Shown in pieces: positions 1-5,936 of a DNA stretch of 8,791 nt. Under the pieces are notes generated by a model, which worked only from the letters and a program-made list of their open reading frames with translations, did not search any database and had not been told where the DNA came from. This DNA is from Candidatus Zixiibacteriota bacterium (lineage in GTDB: Bacteria; Zixibacteria; MSB-5A5; GN15; PGXB01): assembly GCA_020345705.1 (NCBI GenBank), contig CP070766.1:575059-583849 (forward strand). The letters are read 5' to 3'. Position numbers and translations under genes: made by a program. The stretch's first letter is position 1. Each line of letters starts with the position of its first letter.

Positions 1-1844
1 CGGTTGCGCAGAGTTGCCATCGAGATTTGAAGGTTTTTTCGGGCCCGCGTGGCGCCCACGTAAAACAGCCGGCGTTCTTCCTCGAGCTCCTCAATTTTCT
101 CCATGGCCCTGGCGAGAGGGAAGAGCCCCTCCTCCAACCCTACCATGTAAACCGAATCGAATTCCAGACCCTTGGCCGAATGCAAAGTCATCAGGGTCAG
201 CTTATCGTCGATCTCTTTGTACTGATCGATGTCGGTATAGAGAGATATTTCGGCCAGGAAGTTGTCTAACGTCGGTTCGGGGTATTCGGCGGTAAATTCT
301 CTGGTGGCCGAGATGAATTCCTCGACGTTTTCGGCGCGGCCCTGGCCGATCTGAGGATCCTCGGCGATAAGCTCCTCCAGCAGCTTCAGATCGTCAATCA
401 CCTGCTGGGTCAGGTCGTCTATATCGAGGCTGTCTTTTCTTTTCATAAAGCTTTGCATCATTGCTGCAAAACTGCTGATTAGCTTGGTCGGGCGGGGGCC
501 CAGGTCATCGCATTTTTCCACCTCCAGCGCCGCTTGATACATCGACTTGCCGAGATGTCGGGCGTACTGTCTTAGTCTTTCCAACGACGTCGCCCCGATG
601 CCGCGTCGAGGATAATTTATAATCCGCTGAAGCGATATATCGTCTTTCTGGTTGGCAATCAGCTTCAGGTAGGCGAGAACGTCTTTGATTTCCTTGCGCT
701 GATAGAAGGCCACCCCACCGATTATCTGGTAGGGGATATTTCTCTTGCGGAGGGCTTCCTCGAACGGTCGTGACTGGGCATTTGTCCGGTACAATATCAC
801 CGCTTCATTTAGAGGGCACCTGTCCAGGTTCTTTTCAACGTCGGCAATAATAACGGAGGCTTCGTCGGGGGCGTTATCGGTCAGAAGCACTCTGACCTGA
901 TCGCCGGATGTAACCTCCGTCCAGAGTGTCTTCCCCTTGCGGTTTATATTGTTGGCGATGACGGCCGAGGCCGCGTCCAAGATAATCCCGGTCGAACGGT
1001 AATTCTGCTCAAGCTTGATGACCTTTGCGCCGGGGAAGTCTTTTTCGAAATTGAGTATGTTTGATATATCGGCTCCCCGCCAACCGTAAATCGATTGGTC
1101 CTCATCGCCGACGACGCAGATGTTATCATGTTTGCCGACCAGAAGTCTCAAAAGCCGATACTGGCTGTGGTTGGTGTCCTGGTATTCATCGACGAGGATA
1201 TATTTGAAACGCTGCTGATATTTGTCTCTTATCTGTTCATTCGTCGCAAGCGCCTGCACCGTTCGAAAAATCAGGTCATCGAAATCAAAAGCACCGCATT
1301 CTCTTAAACGTTGTTCATAAAGAGTATAAACGTTGGCGGTTCGGGTTTCGAAATAACCCGATGCCTTTTTGGCGAGAGTCTCGGCATCCTCCATCCGGTT
1401 TTTGGCGGAGGAGATTTTCCTTCGCAGAGACGCCGGTGGGAACTGGCTCCTCGATATATTCAGCTCATCGAGGCAGTTCTTGATCATTGAGAGCGAGTCA
1501 TCCTCGTCGAAGATGGTGAAATTCGACGGATGCCCCAGGGCGGATGCTTCCTGCCTCAAAAGCCGCGCGCAGAAGGAATGAAAGGTGGCGACGGTGAGAC
1601 TGAAAATGCTGGCGCCGAGAAGCGCATTGATACGCTCTTTCATTTCGTTGGCCGCTTTGTTGGTGAAGGTGACGGCCAGGATATTCCGCGGTTCGGCAAG
1701 CCTTTCGGCCAGAATATAGGCGACCCGTCGCGTCAGAACCCGGGTTTTCCCCGAGCCGGCTCCGGCGATCACCAGAAGCGGCCCCTGGGTGGTGGTGACG
1801 GCTTCCCGCTGGGGAGGATTCAATTCTTTAAGTATATGCTCCAC
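1..1844 (-). CDS. pcrA: ATP-dependent DNA helicase, UvrD/PcrA family (SF1A), 3' end missing
   Basis: A 3'-5' superfamily 1A helicase of the PcrA/UvrD/Rep group, which unwinds DNA in repair, replication restart and removal of RecA filaments in the cytoplasm. I translated it by hand: 614 codons are present and the C-terminus lies beyond position 1, where about 100 or more further residues are expected. All family motifs are seen: Q motif (LNPPQREAV, Gln12), Walker A AGAGSGKTR (27-35, Lys33), TFTNKAANEMKERI (motif Ia), DEYQDTN (219-225, Walker B), GDEDQSIYGWRG (246-257, motif III), QNYRST (motif IV), TLHSAKGLE (553-561, motif V) and EERRLFYVGATRAR (589-602, motif VI). The GTG start at 1844 is chosen because homology begins at once and GAGG lies just upstream; the frame stays open further upstream, but the promoter lies there. 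The sequence resembles PcrA slightly more than Rep, but the tail that would help separate them is absent. Confidence 0.95.
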   Translation of the reverse strand, partial: MEHILKELNPPQREAVTTTQGPLLVIAGAGSGKTRVLTRRVAYILAERLAEPRNILAVTFTNKAANEMKERINALLGASIFSLTVATFHSFCARLLRQEASALGHPSNFTIFDEDDSLSMIKNCLDELNISRSQFPPASLRRKISSAKNRMEDAETLAKKASGYFETRTANVYTLYEQRLRECGAFDFDDLIFRTVQALATNEQIRDKYQQRFKYILVDEYQDTNHSQYRLLRLLVGKHDNICVVGDEDQSIYGWRGADISNILNFEKDFPGAKVIKLEQNYRSTGIILDAASAVIANNINRKGKTLWTEVTSGDQVRVLLTDNAPDEASVIIADVEKNLDRCPLNEAVILYRTNAQSRPFEEALRKRNIPYQIIGGVAFYQRKEIKDVLAYLKLIANQKDDISLQRIINYPRRGIGATSLERLRQYARHLGKSMYQAALEVEKCDDLGPRPTKLISSFAAMMQSFMKRKDSLDIDDLTQQVIDDLKLLEELIAEDPQIGQGRAENVEEFISATREFTAEYPEPTLDNFLAEISLYTDIDQYKEIDDKLTLMTLHSAKGLEFDSVYMVGLEEGLFPLARAMEKIEELEEERRLFYVGATRARKNLQISMATLRN

Positions 1845-1865
1845 GGCCTCACTGCAAAAAGTCAA

Positions 1866-1893
1866 AATATAACGATATCGTTTTTTTTGGCAA
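1866..1893 (-). promoter_or_regulatory. Predicted sigma70-like promoter of the helicase gene
   Basis: Reading the minus strand, a -35 box TTGCCA (1888-1893) is followed by a 16-bp spacer and a -10 box TATATT (1866-1871). Transcription would begin near 1859, leaving a leader of about 15 nt before the GTG at 1844. The spacer holds an A8 run and the 12-bp perfect palindrome AACGATATCGTT (1871-1882). An alternative reading uses TTGCCG with a 17-bp spacer to TATCGT. This is prediction from consensus only. Confidence 0.45.
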
Positions 1894-1910
1894 GCGGCAA
1901 TCGGCGGTAC

Positions 1911-1939
1911 TTGAATTTGACGTGCCCAGCAATTATAAT
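1911..1939 (+). promoter_or_regulatory. Predicted sigma70 promoter of the glycosyltransferase gene
   Basis: A -35 box TTGAAT (1911-1916), a 17-bp spacer and a perfect -10 box TATAAT (1934-1939). Transcription would start about 7 nt after the -10, near 1946, only a few bases before the ATG at 1949. This excludes the in-frame GTG at 1922 as the start, because it lies inside the promoter spacer, and implies a leaderless or nearly leaderless mRNA. The promoter is back to back with the helicase promoter: the two -35 boxes are 17 bp apart. Confidence 0.6.
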
Positions 1940-1948
1940 CGAAAAGAC

Positions 1949-3760
1949 ATGTCCGAATTAAAACCGGCCCACATATTTGTTCTGGCGGCGCTCGCGGCAC
2001 TGCTGATAGTCCATGCCGTGCTGTTGTCGTTCACGCAGGATGATGCCTTTATCTCGTATCGTTACGTCAAGAACTTTATTCACGGCGACGGGCTGGTTTT
2101 CAATCCCGGCGAGAGAGTGGAGGGATACACGAATTTCTTCTTCATCATCCTGATGGCTTTCTTCAGCGGTTTCGGAATCAGCTACGTGACTGTTTCCAAG
2201 GTGCTCGGAATTGCATCCGGCGCGGCGATCATTCTTATCTCGTTTATGTGGCTTAAGAACACGTTCGGCGGGAGAAAATTGAAGGCCGTCCTTTTTGCCG
2301 TTCCGGTTTTGCTGGCGGCTAATTCGGCCTTTACGTACTGGTGCATCTCCGGTCTGGAGACGGTCTTCTTCACGGCCCTTGTTTTCTGGGGAATATATCT
2401 GGCCTCGAGGAAGAATATGCTTTGCCTGCCGATTCTGGCCGCATCGACCCTGACTCGCCCCGAGGGGGGCTTGGTTTTCGCGTTTGTGCTTGTTTACTAT
2501 CTTGCGACGAGAGCATATCATTGGCGAACGGTTCTGAAAACGGCAATTGCTTTTGCTCTGCTGACAGCGCCCCAGTTTGCTTTCAGGTTGTACTATTATG
2601 GAGACGTGCTTCCGAATCCATTTTTTGCCAAGACCGGCTGGTCCGCCGAATACTTTCTATCAGGGGCGGCGTACGTATGGCTCTTCTTAGAGCAATATGG
2701 TTTCTACGGGCTTCTGTTTCTCGCACCGCTTGCGCTTATCAGGTTCCTGAACAGACAACTGCGACCGGCCCTTTTTGTGGCACTGGCATATTCGCTGTAT
2801 ATTCTTATAATCGGGGGAGACGTGCTTCATGGTCATCGTTTCTTTGTCCCCGTCATGCCGCTTCTGTATATCTCGTTTTTTGCCGCGATTTTCTCCGCAA
2901 TGGAGAAGTTTATGGGTGCCGGGGAAAACGCCAGGAACGCGATTATGATCGTTTTGGTCCTTGCCTCGGCGGCGGCTACGTTCTTTGTACCCTTGAACTG
3001 GATAAAGACAATTCGCAGCGTCGAAATCGGGTTGGTCGACAGCATGAAGCTCCAGGCCGATATTATTCGCCGGGCGAGGACTGATCGTTACACTATCGCC
3101 TTATCGACCATCGGCGCCTTCGGTTATTATAGTGATGCTATCGTCATTGATATGCTCGGGCTGACCGATCGCACCATCGCCAGGAATCCGAAACCGGTCT
3201 GGGGAATCAAATCAACCTGGAAAGAGCGCAATTACAATATTTCTTATGTGATGGAGCGCGAGCCCGACCTGGTTCTTTTCTCGACCGGACTCAAACCTTC
3301 GGCGCCGGCCGAAAAAGCGCTTTTTCTGTCGTCCAAATTCCGCCGGGGGTATTACCCGGTCTTTCATATTGAGACATATATGTGGACGATCTTTAAACGG
3401 AAGGATGATTTCGACGGCCCGGATCGATATTTCTCCGATCCCAAATTTATTAACCTTTATGCCGAAGCGCTCAATCTCAACCGTGATAAGAAATTTGACC
3501 TTGCTTATGAGTACGCCCGCCAGGCGACTGAAGCGGCGCCGCCCGATTTCTATCTGTCGGTGGTGCTTATGGGTGAAACGCAGCTGGAAAAGGGGAATCT
3601 AGACCGCGGATTGGAGCTTCTCAATCGGGCGGTTGAAATGTCCGACGGGTGCGCGCTGACTGCCGTAGAAAAGCTGGGGAGGTACCACGATATGATAAAC
3701 GACAGTACCGGTGCGGAATATTATTACGATTTGATACGCAAAAACAACCGTCTGGATTAG
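1949..3760 (+). CDS. Polytopic GT-C glycosyltransferase, AftB-like, with TPR-like C-terminal tail
   Basis: A 603-residue membrane protein that probably transfers a sugar from a polyprenyl-phosphate donor on the outer face of the inner membrane. Helix 1 (about 9-26) is followed by TQDDAFISYRYVKNFIHGDG (30-49) and then LVFNPGERVEGYTNFF. This matches the first outer loop of AftB-type arabinofuranosyltransferases and related GT-C proteins, where the acidic pair (Asp31-Asp32 here) is the likely catalytic or donor-binding site. Several further hydrophobic helices run to about residue 350. The soluble part carries IGAFGYYSD (388-396) and IDMLGLTD (400-407), typical of the same family. Residues about 501-570 form two TPR-like helical repeats (AEALNLNRDKKFDLAYEYA; ETQLEKGNLDRGLELLNRA). 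The ATG at 1949 is chosen over GTG 1922 because the -10 box lies between them. No ribosome binding site is clear. Donor and acceptor cannot be read from the sequence, and arabinose is not implied. Confidence 0.85.
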   Translation: MSELKPAHIFVLAALAALLIVHAVLLSFTQDDAFISYRYVKNFIHGDGLVFNPGERVEGYTNFFFIILMAFFSGFGISYVTVSKVLGIASGAAIILISFMWLKNTFGGRKLKAVLFAVPVLLAANSAFTYWCISGLETVFFTALVFWGIYLASRKNMLCLPILAASTLTRPEGGLVFAFVLVYYLATRAYHWRTVLKTAIAFALLTAPQFAFRLYYYGDVLPNPFFAKTGWSAEYFLSGAAYVWLFLEQYGFYGLLFLAPLALIRFLNRQLRPALFVALAYSLYILIIGGDVLHGHRFFVPVMPLLYISFFAAIFSAMEKFMGAGENARNAIMIVLVLASAAATFFVPLNWIKTIRSVEIGLVDSMKLQADIIRRARTDRYTIALSTIGAFGYYSDAIVIDMLGLTDRTIARNPKPVWGIKSTWKERNYNISYVMEREPDLVLFSTGLKPSAPAEKALFLSSKFRRGYYPVFHIETYMWTIFKRKDDFDGPDRYFSDPKFINLYAEALNLNRDKKFDLAYEYARQATEAAPPDFYLSVVLMGETQLEKGNLDRGLELLNRAVEMSDGCALTAVEKLGRYHDMINDSTGAEYYYDLIRKNNRLD

Positions 3761-3795
3761 GTTCGATTGCAGATCGGGGATATTTCCCAAAATCA

Positions 3796-3830
3796 AAGGC
3801 GGCGGTGCCTTCTTAAGTGACCGTCGCCTT
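3796..3830. terminator. Hairpin terminator between convergent genes, possibly bidirectional
   Basis: Arms AAGGCGGCGGT (3796-3806) and ACCGTCGCCTT (3820-3830) pair over 11 bp with one mismatch or G-U pair and a 13-nt loop. On the minus strand the stem is followed by TTTGATTTT, a fair U-rich tail, so it suits the STAS gene best. On the plus strand the tail is CTTATATT, weaker. It lies 35 bp after the glycosyltransferase stop and 44 bp after the STAS stop, where two transcripts meet head-on. Confidence 0.65.
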
Positions 3831-3874
3831 CTTATATTAATGAAAAGCTAAATGCTTAATATTCCAGCTTTGGA

Positions 3875-4210
3875 CTAAAAGGCGGCAATAGCCTCATCAA
3901 TGGTGTCATAGGTTTTGAAAATAGTAACCAGACGGGTTATAGTCAGGAGGGATCGGATACTCTGAGTGACATTCGCCAGCTTCAGATCGCCCTGGTTGTT
4001 TTTCATTGTTGTCAGGGCGGATATAAGCATCCCTAGGCCGACCGAACTCATCCATTCCACCTTGGCCAGATCGACGACGACTTTCTTCTTGCCGGCATTG
4101 GTGAACTCGTGGAGCTTACCGTGAAACATGGTGGCATCAGGGCCGCCCATGACCTTGCCTTCCAGACTTATCACTACCGCATCATCCTTAACTTGATCAG
4201 AGATTTTCAT
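3875..4210 (-). CDS. STAS-domain anti-sigma factor antagonist (SpoIIAA/RsbV-like)
   Basis: A 111-residue protein made of a single STAS domain. Proteins of this kind bind an anti-sigma kinase or similar switch partner and are turned off by serine phosphorylation. The fold signature is visible: an N-terminal strand (DAVVISLEGKV, 10-20), VVVDLAKVEWMSSVGLGML (44-62) and the C-terminal LLTITRLVTIFKTYDTIDEA. By alignment with SpoIIAA (FMDSSGLG, phospho-Ser58), Ser56 in WMSSVGLG is the likely phosphorylation site; Ser55 replaces the usual Asp. The start at 4210 has a ribosome binding site GGAGAG 5 nt upstream. No kinase, phosphatase or sigma factor gene lies in this window, so the partner is unknown. 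It could regulate a sigma factor, or a c-di-GMP or other signalling output. Confidence 0.88.
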   Translation of the reverse strand: MKISDQVKDDAVVISLEGKVMGGPDATMFHGKLHEFTNAGKKKVVVDLAKVEWMSSVGLGMLISALTTMKNNQGDLKLANVTQSIRSLLTITRLVTIFKTYDTIDEAIAAF

Positions 4211-4264
4211 GTTTTCTCTCCGCTTCTATGTTATTTTCCAGTCACCACCAGGAAATCATTCACA

Positions 4265-4278
4265 CCCGGTCAGCCGGG
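4265..4278. repeat. Short GC hairpin in the STAS leader
   Basis: CCCGG (4265-4269) and CCGGG (4274-4278) form a perfect 5-bp stem around a TCAG/CTGA tetraloop. If the predicted promoter is right, this hairpin would sit close to the 5' end of the STAS mRNA, where it could stabilise the transcript. No U-tract follows on either strand, so it is a poor terminator. It could be chance. Confidence 0.35.
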
Positions 4279-4286
4279 CTTCCCCA

Positions 4287-4315
4287 ATTCTATGAAGCAA
4301 TACGGCAAAAAGCAA
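4287..4315 (-). promoter_or_regulatory. Predicted sigma70-like promoter of the STAS gene
   Basis: On the minus strand: -35 box TTGCTT (4310-4315), a 17-bp spacer and -10 box TAGAAT (4287-4292). Transcription would start near 4280, giving a leader of about 70 nt. It lies downstream of the rqcP stop (4366), so the STAS gene can be expressed independently of the chaperone operon. Confidence 0.45.
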
Positions 4316-4365
4316 GGAAAAGTTGAAGGTCCTTACCCGGTGGCTTCGTTGTAAGATTGTCGCGT

Positions 4366-4608
4366 TCAATTCAGTATCGCGAAGTAATCGCCCCGGTCTT
4401 CTTTTTTGACGCTGCCCTTTGGAATCTCCTTAACCTCCACCGTTACAGGCCGACTGCCGGAAACCGCAATTATATCTCCGATCTTGACTTCGCCCGATGG
4501 CTTGGAGCGTCGTCCGTTGACCTTAATGAGGCCGTTATCGGCCATTTCCTTGGCAAGGCTTCGGCGTTTGACTATTCCGACTTTGGGGAGGTATTGATCG
4601 AGTCTCAT
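4366..4608 (-). CDS. rqcP: S4-domain RNA-binding protein, RqcP (YabO)/Hsp15-like
   Basis: An 80-residue protein that is almost entirely an S4 RNA-binding domain: MRLDQYLPKVGIVKRRSLAK at the N-terminus, then a NGLIKVNGRRSKPSGEVKIGD turn with basic residues. The start MRLD, the IVKRRSLAKE helix and the late KKE...YFAIL segment match Bacillus RqcP/YabO closely in order and length. RqcP binds the 50S subunit carrying peptidyl-tRNA and works with RqcH in C-terminal alanine tailing of stalled chains; E. coli Hsp15 is the related rescue factor. The gene begins 12 nt after the stop of the SurA-like gene on the same strand and is probably co-transcribed. No convincing ribosome binding site precedes it, so translational coupling is possible. 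Whether RqcH exists in this genome cannot be seen here. Confidence 0.82.
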   Translation of the reverse strand: MRLDQYLPKVGIVKRRSLAKEMADNGLIKVNGRRSKPSGEVKIGDIIAVSGSRPVTVEVKEIPKGSVKKEDRGDYFAILN

Positions 4609-4620
4609 GACGGTTTGAGA

Positions 4621-5922
4621 TTATTCCAGCGACCGGATCTCGACATATGTTTTTTCCCTGATTTCCTTCAGCCATTTGTCCACGAACTCACCCGTTTTTG
4701 ACTGCCGGGCCATCTCCCTGACCTGATCAAAGTCGTTCTCCGGCGTCAGCACTCGCCCTTCCTGCCAGTCGAGCTTTTTGAGAATGTGCAGCCCAAATTC
4801 GCTGAGGACGGGCGAATATATATCGTCGATATTGACCATGCTGTCGAGGGCGTCTATGAAACTTGGCGGTAAGTTCTCAATGGCAAACCACCCCAGTTCG
4901 CCACCCTGCTTACGGGAGTCATTATCGGCGGAATACACTTTGGCCAGTTCCTTGAAATCGGCGCCGTTTTCGATCTCGCGGTTCAGGGAATCAATCAACT
5001 GATAGCTTAAGGCCGAATCCTGCGATGTTGGATTGACTTCGAAAAGGATGTGCAGGAAACGGGCTCTCTTACCCGACACTTCCACGCACTTGATAATATG
5101 GTAGCCGTACTGGGTCCTGACCGGACCGGAAATGTCCCCTGGCGAGAGGTTAAAGGCAACTCTCCCGAATTCCGGGACGACATCGTCAGCCGAGATGAAG
5201 CCGAGGTCGCCGCCGGTCATCGCTGTCGGCCCGGCCGAATAAGTGGCGGCCAGGGTCGCAAAATCAGCCCCGGCTGCGGCGTTCTGTCTTACCTTCTCGG
5301 CCGCCTCCAGTACGGAATTCTCGGTGGCCTGGGACGGCTGGAAGGTTATCAGGATATGCGCCAGCCGGACGGCCTCCGGCTGAGGCGGAATCGAGTCTTT
5401 GTATAATTCGTAAAACTCAAGAACTTCCTTTTTGGAGATCGAAATCTTGGACAGTTTCTTACTTATCAATCTCTGTTTCAGAAGCTGGTTTTCGATATCC
5501 GGTTTCAGCCGTTTCTTGAATGAGCGAAGTGTCAGCCCTTCGCGTCCGAGTTGTGTTAAGAAAGCTTCTTCCGACTCAAACTGCGAGGAAATCCTGGCAA
5601 TATGATCGTTTTGCGCCTGCTCGACTTCCTCGGGAAGTACCTTGATGGATGTATCTTTTCTCGCTTCGATGAGGAATAGCCGTTCGGAAATCATCTGTTC
5701 CAGCACATCCTCTTTGAGCTTCTCGATATCCTCCTGGGTCTCGGGCCGCAGACCCTGCTGGATGGCCACCAGTTGGATTTGCGCCGCCAGTTCGGAGGCC
5801 ATGATGGGCTCCCGCCCGACGACAGCGACGATACTCTCGATAGGTTCCTGCTCCGCGAAGATATGCGTCGCCATCGGAAGGATGCCGATTATGTATAACA
5901 AGATAAGAAAGAGCTGTCTCAT
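4621..5922 (-). CDS. surA: SurA-like periplasmic chaperone with two parvulin domains
   Basis: A 433-residue exported peptidyl-prolyl cis-trans isomerase/chaperone, expected to guide outer-membrane proteins through the periplasm. An N-terminal signal peptide (MRQ, hydrophobic 4-17, likely cleavage near IFA|EQ at 23/24) is followed by a SurA-type N-terminal domain (about 28-180, beginning IVAVVGREPIMASELAAQ). Parvulin domain 1 spans about 186-280 (RLAHILITF, His189; TGGDLGF; YGYHIIK, His275). Parvulin domain 2 spans about 287-384 (RFLHILFEV, His291; QGGELGW; FGLHILK, His379). A short C-terminal helix closes the protein. Both domains keep their histidine pairs and look catalytically competent. 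The length is close to E. coli SurA (428). ATG 5922 is chosen over an in-frame TTG at 5940 because GGCGGGA lies 5 nt upstream of it and the signal peptide then starts properly. It follows the parvulin lipoprotein gene by 14 nt. Confidence 0.9.
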   Translation of the reverse strand: MRQLFLILLYIIGILPMATHIFAEQEPIESIVAVVGREPIMASELAAQIQLVAIQQGLRPETQEDIEKLKEDVLEQMISERLFLIEARKDTSIKVLPEEVEQAQNDHIARISSQFESEEAFLTQLGREGLTLRSFKKRLKPDIENQLLKQRLISKKLSKISISKKEVLEFYELYKDSIPPQPEAVRLAHILITFQPSQATENSVLEAAEKVRQNAAAGADFATLAATYSAGPTAMTGGDLGFISADDVVPEFGRVAFNLSPGDISGPVRTQYGYHIIKCVEVSGKRARFLHILFEVNPTSQDSALSYQLIDSLNREIENGADFKELAKVYSADNDSRKQGGELGWFAIENLPPSFIDALDSMVNIDDIYSPVLSEFGLHILKKLDWQEGRVLTPENDFDQVREMARQSKTGEFVDKWLKEIREKTYVEIRSLE

Positions 5923-5936
5923 TGCGATCCCGCCGG

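Noticed and set aside
14..295. Small plus-strand reading frames at the left edge
   Set aside because: They are antisense to helicase motifs V and VI, which are clearly coding on the minus strand.
1922..1948. GTG start at 1922 for the glycosyltransferase
   Set aside because: The TATAAT box at 1934-1939 lies downstream of this GTG and the nine extra residues show no family similarity.
2341..3084. A 247-codon plus-strand reading frame
   Set aside because: It lies in another frame inside the glycosyltransferase and is rich in Arg, Cys and Ser, as shadow frames often are.
4265..4278. The CCCGG/CCGGG hairpin as a terminator of the chaperone operon
   Set aside because: The stem is only 5 bp and no U-tract follows; it also lies downstream of the predicted STAS promoter.
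4357..4701. A 114-codon plus-strand frame
   Set aside because: It is antisense to rqcP and the 3' end of surA, both well supported.
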